Part shown: positions 12,780 through 26,200 of the stretch, piece by piece
Position numbering within the stretch: position 1 is the first letter of the stretch
Layout: each line of letters opens with the position of its first letter
Source: Incurvaria masculella
Taxonomy: Eukaryota > Arthropoda > Insecta > Lepidoptera > Incurvariidae
Assembly: GCA_946894095.1 (NCBI GenBank)
Contig: OX335651.1
Coordinates: 17,816,501 to 17,880,500 of the forward strand
Reading direction: 5' to 3'
DNA: 64,000 nt
The notes under the pieces: generated by a model
The model's database searches: none
What the model was told of the DNA's origin: nothing
Seen by the model: only the letters and a program-made list of their open reading frames with translations
Program-made: the position numbers and the translations under genes

Positions 12780-13600
12780 GGGTGTTAGTGAATGTGTGTG
12801 TTGGGGTAAGGTGCGGTCCATTTAGATGTTCTGAAAAGAGTATAGGAGAGCTCTGAGAGAAGATGAGATCGGGAGGCATCCATTTATTGATGGAGGATGT
12901 ATATATTTGGGATACATGCTAGAGGCAAGAATGAGGTATGTGAATGATGCAAAGTGTACAAGTCAGAGTTCAAAATGAAAGTGTGTGGAAGAAAAAAGGT
13001 GCTGGTAGAAATTTCGAGCCCGTAGGTGTATGTAGGGTGATATATTTTCGGAAAGTGTAAACGGTCAGTGGTTGTGTGTAGATTTCGTAATGCGATGAGT
13101 GTTTTGGGATCTGTATCAGATCGTAAAAGTGGATTGGGTCAATATGCGAGGGTTTGTATTCTGCGCGCGGTAGGCGTAAGTGTTCTCAGGTCTGAGTTCT
13201 CAACTAAACTTTAGTGTTTACGGAACTTCGAAGTTACGTAAAAATGTCAAACCCCATACAAATGTTTACTACATATTCTGTAGTTTTACTTCTTTAAACT
13301 GTCAAAGTCAAACTCGGACTTCCGATTTGTATGAAAACGCGGAGTCGGCGCAAACGGCAATGTCGACGTATTTACGCCGACTATTTGTAAGCTGTCAAAT
13401 CAAAATCGGACTCGCAAATGTTAGTTCGCTTAACGCCCACTGCGCGCGCTTCTCAATTTCTCCATACATTTAAAAACGCCAGTCGATCGGTTTGGCCTAA
13501 ACGCCAATTTAGGTGAGAACTGGGATTACGGGCTCTGAATAAGCTTATGTGAGTACATGAGGTTAATTTGTGAGAGGGATGTGTGTAGGATAGGATGTAA
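12780..13600. other. Probable repeat-derived DNA, unclassified
   Basis: 12780-13170 is purine/T-rich with many tgtgtg and gagaga runs and continues the repeat at 12623. 13160-13510 has matching ends (gcgcgcggtaggcgtaagtgttctca against taacgcccactgcgcgcg and ttaggtgagaactg), suggesting a MITE, but arms could not be matched well. Confidence 0.35.
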
Positions 13601-13601
13601 G

Positions 13602-14014
13602 ATTTTTTTTTTTTATGCGACCTGACATGGATGGCTAATACCACACAACTACCGTTATGACATTAGCCCAATACACCACATTCCCGAAGGAATTAGGTGC
13701 CATGCCAGGACCTTCCCTTTATGAGCACGGCTACATTGAACTGGATGGAAAACACGGACAATATTTCATTGCCGCTTCGACCATCTTTTCATCCAATGCG
13801 ATGGTACCAACCCGGGCGGGCTTAAACCCTACCACCTAGTAGGGGAAGGGGACCTACAGTTTTACATGGATTCCGAACCATGGAGCAGCTCGCATTCGTG
13901 ACGAAATGCACTTATCGAACTCTGAAAGAGAAAGACAGTGGTGCAAGTTGGTATTGAACCCGGGCCTCTGGTACGCTAGGCCAGTCCCCGCGCCACTAGG
14001 CTACGAGCCGCTCA
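13602..14014 (-). mobile_element. tRNA-headed SINE (family A), full length
   Basis: Read on the minus strand, the head has a pol III A box (TAGCCTAGTGGCG) and B box (GGGTTCAATACC). Next come cactgtctttctctttcaga and atggttcggaatccatgtaaaactgtaggtcccc, then the body ending in aatgtcataacggtagttgtg, tggtattagccatccatgtc and an A-rich tail. It is nearly identical to 16091-16506, so it is probably a recent insertion. It lies just downstream of tmod exon 7. Confidence 0.88.
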
Positions 14015-14132
14015 AAGAAATTGAGTGTATGTACTGCGGTTGGTAACGAGACGTAGAGAGGGTACGTACTGTGATTAGGGTAGGTGTGTGTGTCCCGTGA
14101 CATGTATGAGAGTGTGAGCGGGGTGTACGCAC

Positions 14133-14280
14133 TTCTGTCGATGTTGCGCTGCAGGTGTGACGCGATGCGGTGGCGCGCGTCGCTGTACTCGAGGTGGAGG
14201 CCGAGCCGGAGCAGCGTCGGGTTCTGCTCCACCAGCTGAGTTATCTCCATTTCCATCTTGTTGCCCAGCACTTGTGATCT
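14133..14280 (-). CDS. tmod: tmod coding exon 7
   Basis: The exon is 148 nt with acceptor ctgctgcag. It encodes RSQVLGNKMEMEITQLVEQN, the most conserved tropomodulin signature, then PTLLRLGLHLEYSDARHRIA and SHLQRNIDR. The donor is read as GAA|GTGCGT at 14132, leaving phase 1. A second possible GT lies six bases on (GTACAC). The family normally continues for 20 or more residues after this point, so this is not the last exon. A full-length SINE starts about 120 bases beyond the donor. Confidence 0.93.
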
Positions 14281-17200
14281 CTGCAGCAGAGGGACAAAAA
14301 ACATTAATGGCGTTATTTTGGCAAGGAAAGTTGTTCGTTTTACATCAGTTCATCAAATCTAACTATGTAGGTACAAGTTATGGCACCGGAAGAAATTCAA
14401 GGTCTGTTTGTCATATTGAGGTAGTCTTTTGAGTCAAAAGTACTAAGGCTTTCTTTCTTTCCACGAAACAGTACGGACATGAAAATACATGACCGTACCG
14501 TTAACCCCATGGCTATGCGCCATGGCACAACAGTTTTGCACACTTCCGTTATGTTGATTTATTTCGTCTTTCTTTTGTCACTCCTATGCGCTATATATTT
14601 TTTAAATAACTGAATGTAACTGGATAAACCGGATAACTGGATATAACTGATATGGATGTCTAATACCACCTCTACTGTCATGATATTAGCCCACACCACA
14701 TGGGAATTAGGTGCCATGCCAGGACATTCCTTATATTGCATGGTTACATTGCACTGAATGGAAAACACAGACAATTTATATTGCCACTTCGACCATCATT
14801 CACTCAATGCGATGGTACCAAAAAGGGCGGGATTAGCTTTTTACGTGGAATCTGAACAACAAACGACAAATCTCTACGTCGCCTGTTATGAAATGCACAG
14901 GAAGAAATTCTGTTGGACCACAGCACAAGTACAATGGGGATGAAAATTGCTTATTTATCACAACAGGTGGCGCCTAAGCGACCAGACCTAAAGGATCCGT
15001 CAAAGCTGTCAGATACCATGCTAAATAAAACCGAATAGATTTGAAAATTTTATTTACTCAATGTATGTAATTGAAATTACTAAATTTCCTCATGGATATT
15101 CCCAAAGTAAATTGTTCCAAATTATGCTAATAAAATGTAGTCATGGGAAAGAAAATATTACAAAACATAACCTATTATATTTATATTAAATACATTTATA
15201 TTACATTTATATTCAAATTAGTATCAAGACAAAGAAATGCTTTTATTTTCCTCTAAACCATATTCTAACTACATGGTATGGTGTTCAAATTTATGATGAG
15301 GATTGAGGGAGAAGAGTGAGTGGGAAGGAAGACAGACATGAGGACAGTCTGCTGTCATGGACAGCCACTTTTACACCTAAAAGTAAGTAGTAGTAGAGAT
15401 AAACAGATGTAAAATGTCAAAATATCAAAGAGGCAACGCGGCGAGTGTTCCAGGCACTTTGGGGCAAACATCGGCTGACTTCAATGAAATATTTTACATT
15501 TAACGCAACATATTTCATTGGATCGCTCTCTGATTCACATTTGTCTTTAGTTTTAATTTAAATTTTACTTTTAGATGTTAGACTATTTAATATTAATTTA
15601 AGATAGCTTTAGTTCATTATAAATTCATTCCGTGCTTATACAATAAAATTGTTTACTAAATCATGGAGTACATTTTCCATTTAAAAACTCATAAATAAGA
15701 CTGTTTTGAAATGACAGTTTTGACATTTTTAAGGTGAGGTCGCTTATGCGACATCTAAAGCCATTGTAGATTCTTCGCTTTCTTCCCCATTCTCGCAACA
15801 AATTCCCAGATACACCGCGACATCCCCACCTGGTTGGAAGCGCGGAACTCTTCGACGCACTTGGTCGCGAGCAGCGAGCGCACCAGCGCCACCACGCCGA
15901 GCGGGCTGATGAAGTTAGTCTCCACGTTGACGACGCGCAGCGTCGAGTTCGCCTCCAGCGCGGCCGCCAGCAGCTGCGCCGTGCGGTCGTTCAGGCCCAC
16001 GTTGGTGAGGGAGAGCACCTCCAGGTGTGTGTTCGTCTTCAGCGCATCGAAGAGGCGCTCGAATTTCTCGTCGCTTATATTCTGCAAGTCGTCATGGTTT
16101 TTTTTTTTATGCGACCTGACATGGATGGCTAATACCATACAACTACCGTTATGATATTAGCCCAATACACCACTTTCCCGAAGGAATTAGGTGCCATGCC
16201 AGGACCTTCTTTTTAAGAGCAAGCTACATTGAACTGGATGGAAAACACGGACAATTATTCATTGCCGCTTCGACCATCTTTTCATCCAAAGCGATGGTAC
16301 CAACTCGGGCGGGCTTAAATCCTACCACCTAGTATGGGAAGGGGACCTACAGTTTTACATGTATTCCGAACCATGGAGCAGCTCGCAGTCGTGACGAAAT
16401 GCATTTATCGAACTCGGAAAGAGAAAGACAGTGGTGCATGTGGATATTGAACCCAGGCCTCTGGTAAGCTAGGCCAGTCCCCGCGCCACTAGGCTACGCG
16501 CTGCTCAAAATGGTAATGAAATGAAATGATAACATTCTTTATTGCGTGCAAAGCATGGTTTCCAAAAAGGCGGAATTAATGGCATGAGACATTCTCTGAC
16601 ATTCAACCTTAGAGACGTAGGAAAATAGTCTTAAAAAATCTTATAAAATATATAAAGAGAAAATAATCTTAAAAATAATTTTAAAATGAAATGAAAAATT
16701 ATGTATGTTTATTTTCATAAAATAAACGTACATAATATAGGCTTATAATGTATAGTACTTAGTATTAACAGATAGATACATAGACTACTCGGGACTAAGA
16801 GAAGTTAGGGTATACACGGATGGCTCTAAAACCGAGTATGGTACGGGAGCTGGCTGTTTCTCAGCAGACCTCAATATCAAAAGAACAGTTATGCTGGGCG
16901 CCGGAAAGTCCATCTTTCAGGCGGAGTGTGTAGGTCTAATTGAGGCAGCCGCAGCAATTAAACAGCGTGAAATGGTAGACTATACAATCAGAATACTAAC
17001 CGACAGTGCATCTGTTTTGAAGGCTCTTGCCAATAAAACATTCACTTCTGGACTAATTAAACAATGTCATGAGGCTTTACAGGACATCTCAATCGACAAC
17101 AGGATCACACTCCAGTGGATAAAGGGACATAGCGGGAGCTATGGCAACGATGCGGCCGACGATCTCGCCAAGGCGGGTTCGAGTTTAAAGCCCGTCGGAC

Positions 17201-20200
17201 CAGAGCCATTCATGCCAACCCCCTTCAGTGAAGTCAAGACCTGGCTGAGGAAACGAATGACAGTGCTCACACTGCAAGGTGGTCATCTACAGCAGACTGC
17301 AGACAATCAAGGGAAGCAGTGCCAGCACCGGATCCACACCTAACAAGGAAACTCCTACAGCTGCACAGACCACAGTTGAGAACGGTGGTAAGCCTACTCA
17401 CGGGCCACTGCCAGCTCAACAAACACCTTCACACAATTGGAGTCACGGACAGTCCCCTCTGCAGGGCCTGCTTGGAGGCGGAGGAGACACCGGCACATAT
17501 AGTCATGGAATGTAGACAACTGCAGACATTTTGGACGGGGGTCTTTAGCTTCGAAAGGAGCGACCCGCAAGTGTGGAAAGACCCTAAAGGGCTGCTACGC
17601 TTTGTGGAAGAGCTCGGCTGGCTGAAGTGAGCCAAAAGTCGGGTTACTGAGCACAACGGCCTCGTGTCAAGTGCGTTCAAGCGTCGGCAGCCACTCGCCG
17701 ACAACAACAACAACAGATAGATACATAGAAATATTTATACATATAAATATATACATATATACCATTATATTTAATGCACAAAGGAAACATTATTACGGGT
17801 GCCACTCCGGCTCCCGAGAGCAATTTTTCTCAGGGTTCCCAAACAGCAGACCGATTATGTGTAGACAGTATAGGCATAATTTTCATGTTCAATGTTCATT
17901 CATACGATACGAAATAACATTGTCTTGGAACTTAAAAAAAGGTATATTTAGTATGGACCTCTTCAGTACAGGTAATGTCTAAGGCTTCATGTTAGATTGT
18001 GAACACTGTAATTATGGTACGCATGCGAGCACTGTGTGAATCCTTCACAATGAAACGGCGCGCGTTTTAGAAGCTAAAAAGTAGAAAACAAACATCAAAC
18101 TAGTAGAATGCAAATGTCAAAAACAAAAGAATGTGTTCCTGTACATTTGTGACATGGAAATCTAAATGGATGTGTAAGAACCCGCCATAATGCGACCAAA
18201 ATAGTGAGTTCCCTAAAAAAAAAATTCGCAGCAAAGCAGATGAAGTGACTCAGTGGGAATTCTTTATAAGTATCGATCGGGCAAAACTCTCAGAATGGAT
18301 GTTGATAAAACAAGAACTCTCAGAACTCACGATAACAATGTGCGTACCTTAATATTATTCCAATTGAGATCAACAAGTTTCTGGTCATCGTCCTTCACCC
18401 GCTTCACTGTGTCCTCGGGGTCCGTGTCGTTGGGGGGGTCCATGGGGAACACCTGCAATGTACACGGCAACACATTTACCACAACGCTAGCAGCAGCGGA
18501 CACCAATCAGGCATTCTCATTCAATTGAAAATTATGTGCTTAAAAATTTTAATATCTGTTTCTAGCATCCTCATATATTCATTTAATAAAAAATAAAAAA
18601 AAAATTGTCATTATTCACTAGATTGAATGCAGATGCCCTTTTTTACACTGTATTTAATTGTACGGCTGTTTCTTATTAATTAAATCCTTTTGTATGTAGT
18701 TATCCAATGTAACAATGTTATATGTTTAAGTTGTGTGGGTTCCGGCACTTAAAAATAACATATGTGGTCCTATTGAATATCTATCAGTGTAAGAAGTGAC
18801 TAGGTAACGTATTGCTCACATTCCACGTAAAATTGTAGGTCCTCTTCATTACTTACTAGGTGATATAGTTAATCCTGCTAGGTTTCGTATCATCATATTC
18901 AATCGAAGCAATAATGAAAATTGCCTGCATTTTCCATATAATTCATGGTAGCCATTAAATATAAAAATGTCCTACCATGGCATGTGGTGTGTTGGGCTAA
19001 TGTCATGACAGAATTTGGGTTTGGTGTTAGCCATCCATAGCCGGCCATTTTAACATATTTGAAATATGTAAGAGACTGTAAAAAAATTTAATTTAATGCA
19101 AGACCACTTTGGTGGAAATAACGAAAAAAGAAGCAATTCAGCAGTATGAAAGGACCTCATCTCTGTGTACGGCGATTATACTGTGAAAGAAACCTACTGA
19201 AACTTCCCATGGAACAGACAATAGAATAAACAATAAGATTTAAAGACAAGGACCTTCTGTTTGGAGGATTTGGTGATGCCGTCCCAGCCGAGCCCGACGG
19301 GCTGTCCCTTGTTGAGCAGCGACGCGTGGTACTGGTCCTGGTTCATCATGGAGTGGAAGCCGAGGATAGCTGCAACACAAGCGCCAACGTCATTACTGCA
19401 TGCGTTACACTGAGGGGATAAAAACTTTTAACATGTTTCACGGCGATGTGTACTTTCATCGGAATGTGCTGATTTTACCCTAAAACATTTTGGTAGAGAG
19501 TTGGCCGGGGATATTCATTTATTTTATCGGACATAAGCCGAATACCCTATCAGAGAATGGTCCATCTTGTGGTTACAATTAAATTGTATTATTATTATTT
19601 GGTTTATAACACTAGCAGCTATAAGCGTGCATATCAGGTTTTAGAATTACTGAGTGCACTTGTATTTTTTTTAAGTTGTTATGTCCAGAAAATATTATTA
19701 TTAAATCGATTTTATAGAAAAAATAGCATGATAATGATTATCACGCTACGGTTCTTAGGAAGCCAGGCTAGCCACAAAGAACTACTATGTACCCTAAAAC
19801 TCGTACAAGCCATCAAGGAGGCTCGAATGTGAAAAACGAACCTGCCACCAACAGCCACCTGTCAGCGAACCTGTCAGCCTCGGTAGCCCAGTGGCGCGAA
19901 GCCTTGCAATTCGTTAAGCCTGATGAAGCACATCTGAGCCCGGTTAGAACCTAACCGCGCTCAGATGTGGTTCGGATTCCACGTAAAACTGTAGTTCCCC
20001 TTCCTTACTTACTAGATGTTAGTGTGGTATCCTGACCGGGTTGGTACCATCGCACTGAATGAACGATGGTCGAAGCGGCAATGAAAATTATCCGTGTTTT
20101 CCATCCAGTTCAATGTAGCCGTGCTCATAAAGGGAATGTCCTGGCATGGCACCTAGCTCCCATGTGGTGTGTTAGGCTAATATACAGTCTGGTACTAGCC

Positions 20201-23200
20201 ATCCATATCAAGTTACATAAAAACTGGCCAAGTGCGAGTCGGATTCACACAAGAAGGGTTCCGTACCATTGTACAAGATTTAACACAAAAAAATCAGGTT
20301 TTTTTATTGTTATTATTTTTTTTATTTTAACTATTTGTTGTTATAGCGGCAAAACAAATACATACTCTGTAAAATTTTCAGCTGCCTAGCTATTACGGTA
20401 CAGCCCTGTGGCAGACACACGGACAGACGGACGGACGGACGGACGAACGGACAACCCTAAAAAACAACATCAACTTACCGGCGAGGTCAATGATCTCCTC
20501 CTGGCTGGCCGTGTCGAGCGCCTGCTCGTACTCGTCCCCGAGGTCGATCGCGATCTGCTCCTCCGCCTCGCGCGTCTTCGCGGACTCCGGCGGCGGCGAC
20601 CACTGCAACACGACACACGCCGGTGAGCGGTTGTAACCCACAACCCATACACAGATGCTCGTACTCGTCCCCGAGGTCGATCGCGATCTGCTCCTCCGCC
20701 TCGCGCGTCTTCGCGGACTCCGGCGGCGGCGACCACTGCAACACGACACACGCCGGTGAGCGGTTGTAACCCACAACCCATACACAGATGCTCGTACTCG
20801 TCCCCGAGGTCGATCGCGATCTGCTCCTCCGCCTCGCGCGTCTTCGCGGACTCCGGCGGCGGCGACCACTGCAACACGACACACGCCGGTGAGCGGTTGT
20901 AACCCACAACCCATACACAGATGCTCGTACTCGTCCCCGAGGTCGATCGCGATCTGCTCCTCCGCCTCGCGCGTCTTCGCGGACTCCGGCGGCGGCGACC
21001 ACTGCAACACGACACACGCCGGTGAGCGGTTGTAACCCACAACCCATACACAGATGCTCGTACTCGTCCCCGAGGTCGATCGCGATCTGCTCCTCCGCCT
21101 CGCGCGTCTTCGCGGACTCCGGCGGCGGCGACCACTGCAACACGACACACGCCGGTGAGCGGTTGTAACCCACAACCCATACACAGATGCTCGTACTCGT
21201 CCCCGAGGTCGATCGCGATCTGCTCCTCCGCCTCGCGCGTCTTCGCGGACTCCGGCGGCGGCGACCACTGCAACACGACACACGCCGGTGAGCGGTTGTA
21301 ACCCACAACCCATACACAGATGCTCGTACTCGTCCCCGAGGTCGATCGCGATCTGCTCCTCCGCCTCGCGCGTCTTCGCGGACTCCGGCGGCGGCGACCA
21401 CTGCAACACGACACACGCCGGTGAGCGGTTGTAACCCACAACCCATACACAGATGCTCGTACTCGTCCCCGAGGTCGATCGCGATCTGCTCCTCCGCCTC
21501 GCGCGTCTTCGCGGACTCCGGCGGCGGCGACCACTGCAACACGACACACGCCGGTGAGCGGTTGTAACCCACAACCCATACACAGATGCTCGTACTCGTC
21601 CCCGAGGTCGATCGCGATCTGCTCCTCCGCCTCGTGCGTCTTCGCGGACTCCGGCGGCGGCGACCACTGCAACACGACACACGCCGGTGAGCGGTTGTAA
21701 CCCACAACCCATACACAGATGCTCGTACTCGTCCCCGAGGTCGATCGCGATCTGCTCCTCCGCCTCGTGCGTCTTCGCGGACTCCGGCGGCGGCGACCAC
21801 TGCAACACGACACACGCCGGTGAGCGGTTGTAACCCACAACCCATACACAGATGCTCGTACTCGTCCCCGAGGTCGATCGCGATCTGCTCCTCCGCCTCG
21901 CGCGTCTTCGCGGACTCCGGCGGCGGCGACCACTGCAACACGACACACGCCGGTGAGCGGTTGTAACCCACAACCCATACACAGATGCTCGTACTCGTCC
22001 CCGAGGTCGATCGCGATCTGCTCCTCCGCCTCGCGCGTCTTCGCGGACTCCGGCGGCGGCGACCACTGCAACACGATACACGCCGGTGAGCGGTTGTAAC
22101 CCACAACCCATACACAGAGTCGGCCCATAAACGCCAGCACAACTATTCGCCTTCATTTTGTTTCATCTTGGAAAATGAATATGAATTTTGAAATTAAAAA
22201 AGCCGGCCAAGTGCCAGGCGGACTCGCACACGAAGGGTTCCGTACCATCGAACAAGATTTAACACAAACAAATCACGTTTTTTGTAAGGAACCCTCTTCG
22301 ATTTTTATATTTTTTTTATTTTACCTATTTGTTGTTATAGCGGCAAAATAAATACACACTCTGTGAAAATTTCAGCTGCATATCTATTACGGTTCATGGG
22401 ATATAGCCCTGTGACAGACGCACGGACAGACGGACGGACAGCGGGGGCTTAGTAATAGGGTTCCGTTTTCACCCTTTGGGTACAACACCCTAAAAACGAA
22501 GGAAAGTTCCCTTTTTGAAAGAAAGAACACCTATATATAGTCGACATTGCGATTCTGTCATTGTATGTATAACACACCTATCGTGACCTACACCTCTGAC
22601 ATCAATATCTGCATCTTTGCACATCTCTGTATTCAACGAATAAACCTTCCGGTTTTTTTAGTCCTATTAATTTTTTTAAGCATTCTCTTTATTTGAACTA
22701 TGTTTTCATGGGATGGGAAAAACTGTCTATTTTGAACCAACACGGGCCTCATTACATTTAGATCATTATGCTTAAAATCTGAAACACTGAAATGTCTACA
22801 GAGATTTAGAAGACCTGAAGACTAATGGTCTTTAGGTCTGGACAAAGACTGGTGGTAAAATGTAAATGAAGGGCTTTCGCAAGGACTTATATGCGCTTTA
22901 ACACCTATCCCTTACTTCCTCATAGTTTTATACAAATAGGAAAAAGGGAATATTGGCGATAGTAAATCATTAACAATAAAACTGTGAAGGCATAAAAGTG
23001 TGACGGCTCACCCTAAAACTATATTGTAAAAATCAGGTAAGACTCCAACTTCTCTATTTGCTCTATTTGGACCGGAAAACGAAGTGAGGGAAGACCACCC
23101 GCCAGATGGGACGACGAAATCAAGTGCATCGGCGGAAAGCAGTGGGAAAAAGGAGTGTGGGACCCGCCAGGTGGGACGACGAAATCAAGTGCATCGGCGG

Positions 23201-26200
23201 AAAGCAGTGGTTCCATACCGCTGAAGGCCAGGAGGACTGAAGAAAAATTGGAAAGGCGTATGTCTAGCAGTGGACGCAAATACGCTGACTGACTGACTGA
23301 CATGCTCTGGAGGACGTTAGACGTTTCCAGGTCCAAACTATTATATATAAACTACTATACAAAACTCTGAGACTTACTTTCTTTCCTCTGATGATGCCGG
23401 CGACATAGGGCTTCAGTTCGGGTATGTCGGGCGTCTCGAGGGCTTGCTTGTTGATGTGTTCTATGAGCTTCTTCCTGTTCAGGGGCCCGGTGGGGCCCTT
23501 GACGCATTCGTACGAGTGTCTCTGGTCGGGCGGCAGGAAATTGTCCTGGAAATCAATAGAATCACATTTATATTTCTATTGCTGCAAAGGAATTGTTTAT
23601 TTTAAATTGTTTATTCATCATCCATAGACAGTACACTGCACTCGGATTTGTCATATTTTATCATTTTATCATTAGCCAGTTCGGCTATCCCAGCGAAGAA
23701 GAACTGGCAAGAAAATCCGCTGGTTTTTTTTTCAACGTCCACTTAGTCTAAGTTTACAAAAGTATAAAGTACAAACAATTAATATCATATGCAACAGTTC
23801 ATGACAAATATCAGTTTATTTGTAAAGACTATGCCCGCCATCTAACATGTTGCCAATTGGAGCAAGCCAGTCCCCACTAACAGCACTCGTTCAAGAGCAT
23901 CACGCCGGGCTCAGCCATATTTTAGGGAAAGAGGAGACCCAAACCTAGCGTCGCCGCAAGCTAAGGTCTTTGCTGCGAGGCACTGCTAATAATTGACGCA
24001 GGTATGGTAGAAATGGAAGTGATCAAAATAGCAAAGGTGATTTGGGAGATGGGTCATGGTCTGTTATAAGTTTTTTTTTTTTGCATCAACAGTCGAAGAG
24101 CTTTTTTTTATGAATTAGCTGCATGTCTTCTGAAGACGCGAGAAAAGTTTGCTGTCATCGTACCGCAGGTCATACCTCCAGAGGAGTGATTCTATGCATA
24201 CCCCTCCCTATCACATTTATTGATATTGTACATAATTCTATAAGGATAATTCATACCTACCTAATATAAATGTTTTCAAATATTTATTTCTTCCTTAAGG
24301 TGGCCCAACCCGGCGGGCCCAACTCATTCGCGGGCACGGTACAAAACCGTGCTGTTGCGCTCTGGGACCTTCTCTATTTCAAAGAATAAGACAGGCTCCG
24401 TGATGAGGAAGATGCAACATGTCCACAAAAAAGACAATGTGCATAGTGTATGATTTGGTAAGATTTACGAAAATTTTAATTTCAAGACGACTTATAGCTA
24501 AAAGTAAACCACGACCGATGTAGTCAAAAATCTAACAAAAACCAAATAGATCATAAATCTTGATTAAATAAGCTATGTCTGATGACTAATCTTTTTACGG
24601 TGTTCTTACTTTATCATTGCGTAATCCACATCCAAAGTTATTGTATAAAACGCGCGAAAAATTCGAACTTTCGGACCATATAACTTAGAAACCAAACACA
24701 ATTTTACAATGCCAATGGTCATCAGACATCTAGTTGGATCAAATAAAGCTATTTTGAGTAAAATTTTGGATCTCTGACAAGAAATATGGGCGTGATCTTC
24801 TTTCCCCTTTTGTATGGGGAGATGAGCGGGATGGGCCACCTTAATTATACATAGCTTTTTTGTCTTCAATTTCTTAATTGATAAGCAAAGACAAACAAAA
24901 CAATAAAAAACAAAGAACAAGGCTATCTGAGAAACCAATCATATTAAGGTGGAAATTTACTATAAGAATGCCGCCGATCGGTAAATGTTATCTATACTGT
25001 CGAGACAGCCATTTATGTTTACATTTCATAGGCTTCTGCTATCATTCCAATGTGTAATGGATAATCCGAACTCTAAAGACGCAACATTATCTTCAGGTGA
25101 AGTGATAGGGTTATACTATTGCATTGATTGAACCATAGTCGAAGGCACAATGAAAACTGTGTTTTCCATTGAACTTAATGTAGCTTTGCAATATAAAAAG
25201 GTCCTGGCATGGCACCTAGTTCCCAAGAGGTATGTTTGTACTGGGGGCGTGGCTTTCTGATGTTTACGGGCCCACCTTAATCATTACTTTTATTATATAA
25301 CACATGCACAACGCATGATTCGCTCCTGAGAAACTCTGAATACTGACTAAATTCCTAAAAACCCACCAAGGCATCAACGCATCGTCCTGCATATTACATA
25401 GTTGCGGTCACCTAAAAATCTTTTTTTTTATCCTTTTGATCACCACCTGTCACTATGGCAGGACATTCAGCAATCGGTTTGATTTATTGTTTCACTGTCT
25501 TTTGTAAAGTGTGCCCTTTGGTGTACACACTTTTGCAACAATAAGGATTTTTGGGTTTCGTTAAGTCATTGCATTTTTGGGTAATAAATCGTGGGATTCT
25601 GACATCAGTCTCAGGTTGGTTCTTTAGGTTCATTAGGTAGGAGGCCAAGATGTTTGGGTGATTAGACAGTATATGCCTATATTGTTTGACTGTATTGGTT
25701 ATCTCTTCTTTTATCACTGGAATGTGAAGGTTATGGTGCAGTCTCATACTCGTATTCGTTTTCTAACATACTAGTAACTGTGCGTAGCATTTTTTGTTTA
25801 ATTTCTACATTTGGGTTTAAAGCAGTACCCTAAAAAAAATTAAAAAAATTTTTTTCATCGATACATCACAGAATGAATCTATGCAATGCTGGAAATGAAG
25901 CCCTGGGTCTCAGCGAATAACCGGCCAACTACATGATAAGCTCGGCAGTGCAGTCATGTCTTTCATATTTTCATTTACAAAGATAAAATAAAAGAAAACA
26001 ATCCGTTCGACACTAATATGACAGAAAGGGATTCAGATAAATTTCTATTACCGGTATCACAACATGAAAACATGGGATTGTACAGGCCTAGGGTTCAATC
26101 CCTGCTATGGTTTTCCAAGATTTCCTGGTAAAGTAATACACTCCCTATTTGACTACGCCCAAAAGTTACAGACACACAACTAGCTAGGAAACATTAGTCC

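Noticed and set aside
13900..14014. tRNA gene suggested by A and B boxes
   Set aside because: The boxes belong to the head of a SINE present in several copies; no complete cloverleaf could be made.
20523..22118. CRISPR-like array
   Set aside because: Units are contiguous 133-bp repeats with no variable spacers, in a eukaryotic gene and overlapping its exon.
20393..22156. Three minus-strand open frames of 551-587 codons
   Set aside because: They are by-products of the 133-bp array: the same unit read in rotating frames (133 is not a multiple of 3). Only the exon 3 part resembles a protein family. Read-through splicing is discussed as a finding, but these are not separate genes.
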